DNA of 64,000 bases, taken from positions 59,621,829 to 59,685,828 of the forward strand of contig OW028573.1 in assembly GCA_932294295.1 (NCBI GenBank), read 5' to 3'. The position numbers were made by a program, and so were the translations under genes. Source of the DNA: Alitta virens (lineage: Eukaryota; Annelida; Polychaeta; Phyllodocida; Nereididae). Shown here in pieces: positions 38,401 through 60,783 of the stretch. Below the pieces are notes generated by a model that was not told where the DNA came from, did no database searches, and worked only from the letters and a program-made list of their open reading frames with translations. Within the stretch, counting starts at the first letter, position 1, and the number at the start of each line of letters is the position of its first letter.

Positions 38401-41400
38401 TTTCGAGTTTCAAGTAGCCTATTTCACCTGCAGCATATTAATGTTTGATTGACTTTCTACTTGCCTGGTAAACATGTTAACTGGTACATTTTATAAATAC
38501 AAAGGTGAATGGAAAGATTTATTGCCCATCCATTGCTATGAATTGCATTGAAATGGCTGTTTTATTGATGTGAAATGCACCTGCCTTTGGACTGACCAGT
38601 AACACATGTCTACAACATGTATATATGAAAAGGACACATTCAATGCTAATAAATATATTCACACTTTAAAAATAAGAATGAATAGGCAGTACAACATCAG
38701 CTCTTCAAAATAAATACAACATACCAGAAATGAAGTTTGCCCGGCAATATATTAAGCTCATACAAGGATCACGACTTTTGCTAAGGGGCTCTTACGAGGT
38801 ACATTGTACTTCCTGGTGACCAAGAAGCACCCAAACTATGCCCAGGGACCTCAAGGACCTCAAGGACTCACAGTGTGGTTTCCACTTTCCGCATGAAGTC
38901 ATATACTACGACAGCAAGAGTGGCTAAAAATCGTGACATATTTGACGTATTGATCCTGTTGACTGGGTACAAGGGCAATTGTTTTCAAGAAAAGTAATTC
39001 CCCTATTCATGTTTTTGTTTACAGTGAAACCCCAAAATTGAAACTATGTAGATTTTGACATAATTTTAGTAGGCCACAACACACAAGTTTTTAAAGTACT
39101 ATATAAACATGGTAGTTTCAAAGATCACAGAAAGACCACTTTCATTTCAAGATAGCCCTATACATTTCTATTGTTTCATTAAATTAATTTTGAGTAGCCT
39201 CCTAACATTCCTGAAGCTTGCTTTGAAGGTTCAGCTTTGAGATAAAACATCCTACTTCCATAAAAATATTTTTAATCACTATAAAAACACCATCTTTTAA
39301 TCATTGTAAAGTTAGAAAGAGCCATCTTCATTTCGCAGTGATGCATCTATCACAAAATCACAGACAAGCAAAATATAAACCCCAGGGAAACGCCTTACCT
39401 CATGATCAAATGATAATCACTCCTCTGTGTGTTTGTGTCCAATATTGTCGATACAGATACTACACAAGATATATAACATCTCCTACACAGATAAGATAAG
39501 AATGGCACAGGCCAATGATCTGAATGATCCAAGTCATAGTTTTCACGACACCCATAGAAGGTAGCAGTGATCATAATATTATCTACTATTTGACGATGAA
39601 GATAATCATAAAACATTGGTTTGTCTAAGATAAAACCAAGTGTGACCAACCCAAAATCAGTTTACTAATAAATGGCAACACCCTAGTTCAATATATAAAC
39701 AAAATTCACATTTGTTTAATCATAGGTTTAGACTGACAGTGTGATATTCTAAGAAAACACTTTCACGGTTTGGATTACTCATTAATGATATCACGTTGTT
39801 ACACTTTCAAATTGCTAGCCTATTCATGCCACTGAAATGTCACAGTGAACACACCTATAGAGTGGTCCAGAAAATAAACATACGAAAAACACAAAAACTA
39901 AAAATGCCCAAATTTGCAGATAAAGTAGTTCAACTTTAAAAAAAAAAAAAGAAGAAAAAAAAGAGCAAATACACTTCCATAAGTAACTGCATTCAGTGTA
40001 CTGTGTACCATGACCGTTTCACTTAACTAGCTGTTTATGCCACCAACCTTTCATGTCATTATAATACACATTCATTAATATTCAATAAAAGTCTGAAATG
40101 TGTGCGGTCTATGGAGTGAATGGATCCTAGAAAAGCCAGATATGATTTTTTGCTCACATACCATAACACAACATCTCCATTACACACATAAGTCTGCATA
40201 TCAAATGTGAAAAAATGGTCTCGAAATATAAACATGAAGAGGAATAGAAATTTATTCAGTGCACCATGACGTCTAGCAAGAAAAGCATTTGTAGGTATTT
40301 ATATGCAAGCCTGATTGACAGACACTCTTATAAGTTGTTATAGAATGTTTATAGAATGAGCAAAAAGTAGACACCATCCTGCAAGTCTTGTAATTACTTG
40401 TCTGGTTGAAGGTTCCTCAATGTCTGACTTGAGCTACTTGATCCCCCTTGATCCATCATTGGTCGATGGATATATTGATATGAAACAAGACAGCCATTGT
40501 CAGCCAATCCTAGCAATTTTTTCTTCATAAAATATGACTACCGTTAAACATTTTGAAGTGCTTGACCTAACTCGTGACACATAACAAGGTAAAATTAGTT
40601 ATGGAGACTATCGATGATAAGACTGGCTTCGAGAAGTACTCCTTGATACACAAGAAAAAATAAATAAAAAATTGATGAGAAGTAGTTGCCTACCACTTTT
40701 TTTTTTTTGATAAGATCATCAATGATCAATCTGTGTAATAATGGACTTTGTGATAGTCAGGACATTTCAGCACACGAAAATATGAAAAAGTGTGTTCCTG
40801 TACATGGCTTTCAATATTTCAATTTCAGCCCTGAAGTCTAACAGGAGCTCTTGTTGACAAGGCATCAATTAATTTCTGAGAAATGGAGGACGAATAATAA
40901 CCCAGTAATGAAAACCAGTTATGCCCTTCTTTGTATTCAAAACCGCTCTCCAGAAATGTAAACAGCTTTTAATTCTCCAACCATTTAGCACCTAATTAAG
41001 GCATGATAGCACAGTTGAAATGACTCCTACTGAATTCCAATCTGATATAAAGCCATTAAGACTGAATGGAATGCAGGTATCATCCAGGAAAATATTTACT
41101 TAGCATTGAATTTTGGGCCAAGGGACGCCAGGGGCTTGGAGTAATTGTAGCAGTAGTGACAACATTGAACCACCTCAGCATGAACCAATAGGACTACAAG
41201 ACTTAACAAGAGCAGCAGAGGGCAGGGGGTTATGGCTTAAGAACAAAGTGGGTCTTATGCAAAAGGGAGACATAACAAGCTCCTGCCAGGCAAGAGGGCA
41301 TAAGAACACCAAGACATACTAAAGACATAAGTACAGAGCAGGCATACTAAAGACATACAGCAGGGGTCTGTGGCACTACGTGACCACTTGGGTGCCATTC

Positions 41401-44203
41401 TACTCACCCCAAGACCCCTACTACTTGCTCTTACAACCCAATAGAATCACCCATTGTTCCAAAGGGTTTGGTCCAAGAGACCTCCTCAATGAAATACACG
41501 CAAGCACTACTAATTATGCTACAAACTGAATTTTAATATCTTCATTGACATGCACACACCACGAGTGCATATTCTCATTTCAGTATTCTAATGTTGTCCC
41601 CTGCTGATTGGTCAAAGAAACTGCATAACATTTATGCATTATAATTGCAGTTTGCAAACTTTTGTCAGGCCATGTACTAGTATGTAGAGATTAGGCATAA
41701 CAAGCAAGCTTAAATTAAACGGCCTACCACTAAAGTAGAAAAAAATTCACCTCTTACATAAACCTAACTTTTTTTAGTCTTCTTTGACACCAATCAAACA
41801 AACTTTTTAACTAAGTGGGTGACCCACCTATTTTTTAGCGAACACAACAGAATTGACTACTGGCTAAACATTCCCTCCTCAATTATACAACCGATTCCTT
41901 GCTTCAAATCGTGATTTGGAATAAATCTCAAGCCTCCCAGCCAATACCCTTCACTATTTTGCTAACAGACTTCCCGAGTCTAGCACATCTTTGGGTGAAT
42001 GAGTGGATCATGGCCTAATGAATCAGTTTGAGAAATGGGACCACAAGGCAAGAAAAAACAATCAAGGAAAACATAAGGTAGAAGTCCAAACTTTTCAGAA
42101 AAGCACACAACACACATAAAGTATTGAATTGCCTCGCCAGTCTAAAAACATACCAGGTGAAAGAAGTGCTTCTTTTTCAGTTGTTTGTGCAGTCGCCCAG
42201 ATTGATGTGTTTGCTGGCACTGCTGCTAGACCCGATGTGCATTGCTTAGAGCTGCTGTAAGAGCAATTTGTATTATTCAGGTACAAATCTTATGAAACAA
42301 ATCTGGTACATTTCAAGTACGTTTCAGGCAAGACAAGACATTTGTATTTTCATTGTTTTCTACTGTATTCATACCAGTCTGAAGCTTTGTCAGTTGAGAT
42401 CAGATGCCACAGGGCACACGTAATGATGACATGATGAGTCTAATTGTCTATATCGAATATTGAAAAAGAGAAGAAAAAGATCCCAAATCGGATAACTCAA
42501 CAAAATCAATCTGTTGCAAGAAACAGGCATGATGACAACATGAAGTGGAAGTGACTCTACTCCAGCTTTTACCAAAGGTGGGGTCTCCAACTTGCCTCAG
42601 CATGAAAACTAAGGTCACGTCACACTAAAGACCCATGTGAAAGATGGCCAACTACATTGTTGTTCACATATAATAGTGCCCAAACAGTTTTACTCTTCAT
42701 GTGATATATGGATTTTTTTCACGCTAATTATAAATCGTTGTCAAAACATTATTAATGAATACAGCGCATACATTGACAATTTCCTTTCATCTGCAGCCCA
42801 AATAAATCACCTGGTAATACTATTTGCATAGTTTCGCTAGCATATAGTAGTAAGTTGTACAATAATAGCAAAACATGATATACCATATAGACAGAGTACA
42901 ATATAAATGCTTGGGAACGGTAGCCAACACTTCCTGATTCATTACCTTGTTATTTCTAAACATACAACCGTCTGAATGGTCGGTGTTGTCAGTATTGTAC
43001 CTTGTGGTAAACATGTAGTAGCTGGAGGTACAATACTTGAGATGAGTTGTTGGCACTTTTACAGGTAGGGCAGACACAAAGGCAGTGCAGTTAGCCAAGT
43101 ACAGTGCATTGCATTCCTATAAATTCTGGTACAGCTGTAGAGGCACACATATGCTACAATAATGTGCAGTTCCAGAGGGTCTTGGCAAAGCTTGCACGAA
43201 GGCTTAGCCTTTGATTTTGTAAGCAGATTGACCTGAAGCACAAAAACATAAAAGATTCGAGTGAGAAGGTCATGACAGGAAAGTCAGCCAGAAGGTAAAA
43301 TGTCGTTCACACGGCCAACTATATCTCCAGGATAATCTTACTCATAACGAGAAAATAAAACTATTTCAAGGCCTCGCCCAGTTATAAAAAAACAATACTG
43401 TAAGGCTATTCGTAATTGACATGAAATGTACATGTGGAAATAATCATGATTTTTAAAATTTCTAATCTTGAACAATAAATAAGGCTGAAACAAAAGCCAA
43501 GGACATTCCGAATATTTCATAGTCATGATTTCAATTTGGAGACAAATAAGAAACAAAACAATGGGACAAAAATATCCTCTACCTGCCGTATTAATTCACA
43601 TTTATAACAGGCAACGGAATACTTGCATACTATTTCCAAACACAAGAATAATTTATTAATGAGTAGTGGCAGCATAACACAAACATTAAAAGATGATGAT
43701 ATATATATGAGCAAAGTAATGACGTCAGGAATATTTGATGATGAAATCAATAACGACTGTCCTTTTCAATTATACCATCTACTACTAAGAACACTATGAA
43801 CGTTTAACGTGCTTGGTTACAAAAATATGATCACCAGTGTATTAGTAATTAATTTGAAGAGTTAATTAAGACCACCCTCATATCAACACCACTTGCATTA
43901 TCCCCAAGGGTGTCTTAATTGTGCGCTTCAAATGTACATAATGAATGATTAACGAACAGTATATGTTGTCAGTGGTGCATGGATAATTCTGGTTTATCCA
44001 AGGGTAAACAGTCTGACCATCCCATAGCTGAGGCCAGCAGTATTCATGTCTAGACACAATTCAACATTGTTCAAGACATGCATTTAGGAGATTGCTTACA
44101 CAACTTCACCAAACTTTCGAAAGTTTCAGAGCATGCAACTTCCGCATGGGGCATCACAACAGCCACGTGAATTCTTGTGAAAAGCACTCTCATTAGCCAA
44201 AAA

Positions 44204-44204
44204 A

Positions 44205-44235
<31 letters not shown>
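44204..44235. repeat. (AGC)n tract
   Basis: Interrupted AGC repeat in the SHANK-ATG5 interval. The surrounding open frame (poly-Ser) is a by-product of the repeat. Confidence 0.9.
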
Positions 44236-47200
44236 TTCAGGCTACATCAACAGCTCTTTGAGCAGCATCCCTTTTGATGCTGCTGCTGAGACAGGTTGGC
44301 GACAGGATGCCAGAGATCAATCACCGATCACACTGATCGATCCAATAAGGGCTGCACTGAAAATGGCCTCATAAGTTCACAGCATTTAACATGATGGATG
44401 GTACGATAGCAATTATGATGACATACATGATGAAGTGCGCTAATGAGCATATATTAATATTCAAAGTACATGCAATATCTCATAAAAGCCCAGGTTGTTT
44501 CCCACTCAGTTTCTAAAGTAATCATCATGAACATACAAGATTAAAATTTTAAAAGTTTGTTTTAATTATCATTCAATAAAACAACATAATATCATAGCCT
44601 GTATAGGTCTTTTGTGACATCTACATGTCAGTGCAATTCATTCATTCAATACAGAGATTCCCTTGATGAGTGGATGATGGTAATGATGGAAACTCAGGCA
44701 CACAAAAGTTGTCAAAATTTGTAATTCTCAGTCAAACATTTTTGAAAAACCAACAAAATCTGTCAGTCTGGACCTTTAAAAATTCGTAAATTGCATTGTG
44801 GTAGTGACTCCATGGTTTCTAGAACTTTAACTAATTCACGTTAATTAGACATTTTATGAAATATCCTAAAGGACAGTTGGAGGAGGAGTAGATAGTCACA
44901 GATGCGAGGGCAGACCTGACTCAATTTACATGGGATCACTGCTCAGGTGAAACCTAAACATTTACCACAGGATATTTAGAGCAAACATTGTCTCCTCATT
45001 TAGCTTGATATCAGCCTGTCCTACATAAACTGCCACCCTGATGGCTGGTGTGAGCAAATTTGTTCAATCGATGAATGACCAATTTCTTGGTGATCAAACA
45101 ACCTGTAATATGTTTGCCAATAGATCACAATCCACGACCAAGTCTAGGCAGGTATCTGAACTGGAAGCCAAAAACGTTGTAAATAAATAATATTGCAGAA
45201 GAGTTCGAAGACCCATGTTAGAAGGCTCTATGTTGGTATTGTGTGTTGTAAATTACTTATATCTACAGCAGGCAGAAATAAAGAAGCTCTTCCATGCCAA
45301 GAATTACAACATGATATGCAAATCATAGGCATAGCATACGAGTCTTGTCATATCTGTGCTCCTCCCATGTATAATGTGCCAGAAAACACACACTTATCAT
45401 ACAGTTTTTCTTATCTTCTGGCCCCCAGGTATACTGCTTCATATTTGTCATTTCTTTCCATTTATACATTTATTTCATCACTTGCCTTCTTCTTACAAGC
45501 ATACAGAAGTACATGATACCTGTAGCTGGTAAACAGAAGTGGTACATCCTTTGCCTATCATACAAAAATTGTACAGGTCAATGGCTGACTGAAATCATCA
45601 GATCTGAAGGTCAAATCTATACTTATAACATTGATAGTTTATGTTGATAATGAATAAATACATACGGGTGAAATCAACCTACATTGTTCTTAAATGTCAT
45701 GAATACTGCATTTTGATGTTTCCACACACACAAAAATACATCAAAATTTTCGCATGATCATGGCAGTACTGTTTGACCAGCATAAACAAGCAATGTAACA
45801 GACCTATTATACTGAGAATACACAACACCTTTAAAACAGGGCATTTCAGGTCGAGAATTGATGGCCACTTTAACATGACAAGTTAGCATGTTGCACCAAA
45901 ACCTGTCACTTTTCAGCGTAAAGGAAACGTATTGAACTACAGCTGAAGTACATAAAGATATGCAACTATGGCAGACAAATATATGCAATTTATGCAAAAC
46001 ACCCAGCATAAAATATTATTATACTAACAACGTTGTTATGTTGAATTAAATTGAATTGATTAAATGTTTTCTATGCATTTTCGAAGAACGCAATGAGTCA
46101 GCATCTATACGGCATTGATTATTTTTCTATATAAAAATTAGCCATCAGACACAATGGGTAGTTTATTTGCAATAGCACCAGGACATGTTACAGCCTGTAC
46201 ATTTGTAATAATTCATCAAGACAATCTGCTCCATGCAGACAACAAGAAGGTCTGGCTGGCCAATGTTTATTTAAGCTGATGCCCATTTGTCCACCATTTG
46301 TCCAGTTGGTGCCCTCATCTGAGGTCATCTGGTGGTCAGTTACTTCAATAGTGGACAAACTGGACAGTCAATAGGAAAACGATCGGTTTCTACAGAAGCA
46401 ATAGCACAAGAGCACCAATGAGAAAGCAATTCGAGTATAAAATGTCACCTATTGATCAACAAGCAATAACTACATTCAATAAAAGTCATTTCCATTAGAA
46501 TGAGAACATTTGATTTACTAGGACTGAATTGCCCTCTCTAAATATTCAAACAGGCAATTTCTGCACAATACATGTGTGCGTTGATATAAAGTATTGGCAA
46601 AGGGTAAGCATTGGATATATAACGTCCTCCTACGAGTCCATTTATAAAAGATACTCCATGCTATCTGCCCTTAAGTTGTATGACAGTGGACAATGCTGAA
46701 CACACATAAATTGACTCACTCTGACATTGAGCCTTGTATATCTTTAGGCTGGTCCTCGGCCAGGTACCATAAGGCACACACACACATCCCGACACAGCTT
46801 ATCTGCCCTGGGCAAAAGAGACAAGGACCTGGAGGAGAGCAAAATCCAAAAGGACTTCTAACCAAGTCCAAGGGCCCTAGGACGTGTCTCTGCATCACCT
46901 GGGGACATTAGTCTCCTTCACTACGCATTCCAACTTACTCTATCCCCCAACGCGTATGTCCTATGCTAGAGCATGATTTTTTCATCACTCAGATATCTCC
47001 TTCAACTCTAGCCAATATCCCAAACAATAATGCACTGCAACTATTCAAGACTTTTTCGTTCACAAGATGGAATGTTTGCCAGCAGGTTTATTGCTGCTGC
47101 AAAAAAGAAGAAGACCTGTTGATGAAAAAGTATCGCTGCAAACAGGATATAGCCCTGGAGACCAGTAGAGTGCATGTGGACCTTAATGCTCAGTTGTGGA

Positions 47201-47270
47201 ATGGAGTTTTTGTTATCACAAACAATGCACATAAACAGAAAACAGTCAGAACACACGTCATGCAGCCCAC

Positions 47271-47290
47271 ACAGCCCCGCACAGCCCCGC
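47271..47290. repeat. 10-bp perfect duplication
   Basis: ACAGCCCCGC occurs twice head to tail in otherwise AT-rich DNA. Confidence 0.9.
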
Positions 47291-49134
47291 ACATCATGCA
47301 GGTGCACCCAACACATTTTTGGCATTTTTGCTGCTTCATCCAGTGATGCTAAAAAAGGACCACTACAAATGTACTTAAAGAACTGACTAATTCAGCTGTC
47401 TGGCTGCCTTAACCACTTTTAAGGCGTCCCCTGTCTGTACAGTGTAGTCCAGAACCAATTCACAATGGACGCAGGACATATATTTGGTCAATTTAAGTTT
47501 CAGGCGATTGCCAGACAATAATACAACTGAAAGGTGCTTTTCATAAGACTTTCCCCAATGGATAGTTTGGCTAGCTTAAGGCATGGGAAGAGATCGTTAT
47601 TTTTGGGGGGACATTTTTTTTTTAAAGTATAACTTAAGGTCGTGCACTATATACCTGTATCTACATGATGTACGTCTAAATATATAGATCACTTTGTTAA
47701 TACCTTCAATCATACCTCCATGCTTCAATAGCCATTTATCATATAATGTCTTTGTGTAAAAGTCGTTAAGTACTATGAGCATGAAATAGGTATATACCAT
47801 TGTATATGCCTGGAAATTATGGGAAAAAATATCTTAGATCACCAAATACAATGTCCAAAAAAATGGCATGATTAATAGGGAAATACTGACATACTTTTGT
47901 TTGTCATATTTACAATATCATATTACCAACTAAATGTAATCAAACACTACACCAGCATCCTGTCATGCACACAAATAAAGGCAACCCTGATTCAAACGAA
48001 ATTGAGGAAATTACCAAAAGAACATGAACACTGGCATCTGACATTTTAAAGAAATTCTGACATGGCATTATTTAAGTGGATGTCAACCAGAGTTACATGC
48101 AATCAGAGCGTGACTCAGTAGAATATTTACTCAAGAAATGGTCTAGATAGAAATACTTAGAAGTTGTAGTATTTCTTAACCGACAATCCCAACTTACAAG
48201 AACTTAAAAATGTCTACAGTTTTTCTAACAACCCTATGGCATATCCTCTAGTGAGTTGCTTTGGTTTGAACTAAATGTTCACAGATTTTCATTCAACCGG
48301 CAAACAAAATACAGTTTAGCATATGCAATTATGCATGTAATATTATATGGGACAGAAAGTCAGTCACCTACCGGAAGAAAATTGTGATGTTGCTTGTGTC
48401 CTGTCCTGACTCTCAGCTACAGTCCACTAAGTCCAATCAACATTTGTTCAGAACAAGAAGTTCAAACTTCAAATTTATATTTTATTTCCACCAGAAGATC
48501 ACTGCAGGCACTATCTGACAACAGGCCCACGGGCAAACAATACAAGAAAGTTCAACCTGTGCGCAGTCATCCGTGACCGATGTCAGCCGGCCAAGCCAAT
48601 GGTTTTTGGCTCGGGCGCAACCATGATATGGGAAAATGTATTGATTTTAATCATGTCAATCACATGCATGCACATATTATTATGTATAAGACCGAACCGA
48701 CATACTTCGACAATGGATAAGACGATTATTGTCAAAATCTATATTATGGAAATTTAATAATTTTTTTTGTGTATCAAACAATATTTGAAGTCATTTACAT
48801 TTGTAATTTATTCATATGATCGGTGCTATTTTTTATAATATTTAGGCGTTTCAATGTTTCAGATTTATGGCCGAATGAAAAAATATATAATTTATAGTAT
48901 ATAATGAGTTCATGTCCACAGATTTCTTAATTTTATACAAGCACGAAGTTTTCAAATTCCATTGCTGCACTCCTGCTTTGTATTATGTTGATCTACTTTG
49001 AAATGCTTTCTTGAGTTTCATAATTGTATCCAAAAAAGGTAAGCAAACACGCCAGACTAGTTCACCGACCCACTTGGATCTTAATAGTCGTTCAGCAGTG
49101 GCTGGTGGCATTTTAAAACTCTTTTTTCTGCTAC

Positions 49135-49167
49135 ATTCAATCATCTCCGGTGACTCCATGATTCAAT
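49135..49167. repeat. 19-bp CATG element between 7-bp direct repeats (copy C)
   Basis: ATTCAAT (49135-49141), CATCTCCGGTGACTCCATG (49142-49160), ATTCAAT (49161-49167). The right arm read in reverse is CATGGAGTCACC, as in the other two copies; the left arm is shortened to about CAT. Confidence 0.72.
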
Positions 49168-50130
49168 GAAGGAGTTTTCAGACAAACCTTTTCATTTTGC
49201 AGATTTACTGCAGAATCTAGCGCAAATCAGATATTACTTATGATCATTGATGGCGTCATATTTCAGTATAATGTTTTATGAAAGAAAGAAACATTTTTAA
49301 TATATTGCAAAGATGCAGCACAGAACTTATTTAAAAGAACTAAAATTGTGGGCGTGACACATATACCCACCCTTTGTTGGAGTGTATATACCCTGAGTTT
49401 CCGGGAAAATGAGCGAATTTTAACTTCCCCCTGACGTTTTTCTAAATTCCCGACTTTTCATTCAAAAAGATATTTGCCCATCCCTGGTTTTCCAAAATAT
49501 GGGGTAGGCTGCCCTGAGTGAGCAAAACACCAATTCAATCAGCATGCGTGTGCCTGTATTCCGTTTTAATGAAGTCTGTGCATTTACTTCCATACTTAGT
49601 ATGGAGAGCCAAGTAATGCACAACCCTCAATTGATTAACAGCATATGATATATTGATGAGGCCATAGTTTCATTACGTCTGCCCCTATGTATATGGATTT
49701 CAACTATTCTCCAGATGGATAAGAGAGCCCTTGTATTCTCCATGGTATTCCAGGCATCTCCTCTTTTTATGTATACACATATATACCTTTGAAGCCCAGA
49801 CATCCCGTATACAGTTAGCCAGACACTGTACAGGTGTCCCACGGTGGAATTAGGAATGCTATACCTCATATGCATGCGGGTTCTCAATGAAATGTGCCAG
49901 GCCACAAAGTAACTGCAGGTCACTTGATACGATGATGAGTGCACCAAGGATCAACACTTAGACCTATGATATTATACCTCTAATGGTAGCCAATTTCAAA
50001 ATATTACACACATAATGTGTCAAGCGTATAATGTACGTGTACATGGCAAGAATTGATACTACGCCTGTATTAATTGACTAGGCCTATATCATTTTAACAC
50101 CTCCATGAAGTTCTGCCTGAGTCCTACCAT

Positions 50131-50186
50131 CCATTCATTCACTATTCATTTATTCAGTCATTCATTCTTTATTCATTCATTCATAC
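50131..50186. repeat. (ATTC)n microsatellite
   Basis: Imperfect ATTC tetranucleotide repeat, about 14 units with interruptions. Confidence 0.85.
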
Positions 50187-50368
50187 TTTACATTTTCTAA
50201 TTTAAACTAAATCAAAGTTAGTTCAAGGTGAGGAGATGGTAGTTCAATGGTAATATCTCATTGATTCCGTAAGAGACGTTATCGTGTAGACTTTATGTAT
50301 GACAACATGTGGTCCTAAAGTGGTCCTTTTTAAATTGTAATAATTGCATCAATGTAATTAAAATGGAA

Positions 50369-50399
50369 CCCCCCCCCCCCCCCAAAGTGGGGGGGGGGG
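50369..50399. repeat. C15-spacer-G11 inverted homopolymer pair
   Basis: C15 (50369-50383), AAAGT, then G11 (50389-50399). It can form a perfect G:C hairpin or, on opposite strands, i-motif and G-quadruplex structures. About 900 bases upstream of the ATG5 start. Run lengths may be affected by sequencing error. Confidence 0.9.
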
Positions 50400-51285
50400 C
50401 AGAAGACATGCCAAGTCTAACTCATTCAGAGTGAGTCTCACTCATTGCTTTCTCACTCCTCCAGACTAGAGTTTTCTTCATATTTTAATTTGTCTCACTC
50501 TTAAGAGAATCAGAATAAATCTTTAACATTTCATTTAAACTTGTTGGAAAGGCATCACTGACTCTGTGTGATGTAGGGGCTGCTGAATCGGTTTGCCTTC
50601 AAAACTGCAGTGACAAACATTAAAATTTACATGACAGACATTCTTGTTGTTGCCAGTGTTGGAGAGTTTCATCATGTGGAGGTATCTATAATACCTCCAT
50701 GGTTTCATCAGTTTTCACCTAAAATATAATCACTGAAAGTGAAACACTGTACCACTGGCATTGTGCATGTGTCATTGTGTGTGGGGTATCAGGCCTGAAG
50801 GGCCAAGTACACTGTACGCTGCATTGAAAGTATTGAATAAGCGTGTTAAGTACGGTATACTTAAAAGTTACATACCTTCTGCTACTGCAATGATCTAGAA
50901 GCCAAATACTGCTGCATATATGTTTTTAAATCCATAAATTCGCCCGCCTGTCGTCTGTCAACAACGTGTGGCAAAGAAAACGTGCCTCTTTTATTTTGTG
51001 CGAAACACAAGAGGGCGCGTCGGGGGCAATATTGGTGGAATTGTGAAAATACTTTTTATCATAGCTTCGTTATTCATTGGTGAACTAAAAATTTCATTAA
51101 AATCAACTAATATGAAGTTACATCAAATAACATCCCCAAAATGACGTGCCAATTAAAACATTCAAGCGGCTAACTCGGCATGAAACTCTGCTAACGGTAT
51201 TATCGCCCATATTTTTGACAGCTCCTGTCAACATTTTTTGTTTGTGTCTCTGTACTGTTATTGTTGTTTGTCTGATAGCAAGACA

Positions 51286-59879
<8,594 letters not shown>

Positions 59880-60291
59880 CAATGTTGATTATAATTAGAA
59901 CATAGAATTAATCTAAATTGTATTAATAAATGGTGTGTCGTAAATGAAATATTCAGAATTAAGAACTGCCTGCAATCATGTTAAAGGGTTTAACCTGTAC
60001 ATGTAGCCCAAAAAGCTGTTGTTTAAAAAAAATTTAATTCCCCTTTCTGGTAATTCGTGAAAGTTTTGAAAGGGTTAGCTTTAATGTTTGCTTCTGTATC
60101 TGAGGCCTTTGTACATAAATTATTATTTGAAGGAAAAAACTTACCTTTTAATCAGCCTCTAGCTTTTCTTATTTGAAAGCTATGCCCTGTCACTGTGACG
60201 TACTTCAACATAAATTTTTGATCTGTGGAAATTTTGTTTGTGTATATATACGAATGCTACATCGATGAATGTAGTGATGTATTCGATGTGC

Positions 60292-60297
60292 AATAAA
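60292..60297 (+). terminator. ATG5 polyadenylation signal
   Basis: Canonical AATAAA about 410 bases after the ATG5 stop codon, followed by a T-rich stretch. A second AATAAA closer to the stop (about 59924) could give a shorter 3' UTR. Confidence 0.65.
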
Positions 60298-60579
60298 ATG
60301 TTTTATTTTGTAAATATATACCAAAACATTGTTAGTATTTCTGTCGATTGAAGTGAGCAGACGATTATTCTAAGACTGGAAGCGCACGTGCGACCCAGAC
60401 AATGTTACGTAACTTGATTAGACGGTTGCATCATCACGTCTGTCTGCCATGCGCCTGTTGACAACGCCAAGTGACCTCGAATGAAAGAGAAACATTTAGT
60501 GCAATAACTTCTTTAATAATTTATCGCAGTACTTTTTCTGCTGAGATGTTGTCTCTGCTTGGAATAGGCCAAGCCATCA

Positions 60580-60783
60580 TACACTCGGCGACAGTGAAAT
60601 TCGCCGCGACAGCGAGACTCTAAAACACGATTATACACATTGAAACGAATTGATTACAAAAATAATTGTATAGATCATTGACCGTGTTATAACACTGCGG
60701 CAGCCATCTAAATGGTGTTTATTGTAGTTTTAGGGGGGTGGGGAATCTCGCTGTCGTGGCGAAATTCACTGTCGCCGAGTGTA
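60580..60783. mobile_element. MITE with 39-bp terminal inverted repeats and TA flanks
   Basis: Left arm 60582-60620 begins CACTCGGCGACAGTG; right arm 60743-60781 is its reverse complement with 3 mismatches in 39 bases. The 200-bp element is flanked on each side by TA, the target duplication of Tc1/mariner-type elements. The interior (about 120 bp) has no coding capacity, so it depends on a transposase elsewhere. Confidence 0.85.

Larger units (their letters stand above)
22244..51285. other. 29 kb without a recognisable protein gene: SHANK 5' intron/promoter and intergenic DNA
   Basis: No frame here has a domain I recognise, and frames over 100 codons are rare and isolated. Because exon 1 of SHANK starts at a splice acceptor (22244), part of this region must be a 5' UTR intron. 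The best candidate for the upstream exon and promoter is near 31983-32480. Microsatellites, CAG/CTG tracts and short repeats are listed separately. A CCAAT box on the minus strand (51031-51035) and a GC-rich patch (50940-51035) may belong to the ATG5 promoter. Confidence 0.6.

Noticed and set aside
39391..39649. Minus-strand frame ending at a donor-like ATGAG|GTAAGG
   Set aside because: No acceptor with a polypyrimidine tract, no recognisable protein; AT-rich like its surroundings.
44177..44374. Poly-Ser open frame
   Set aside because: A by-product of the AGC repeat; the rest has no recognisable motif.
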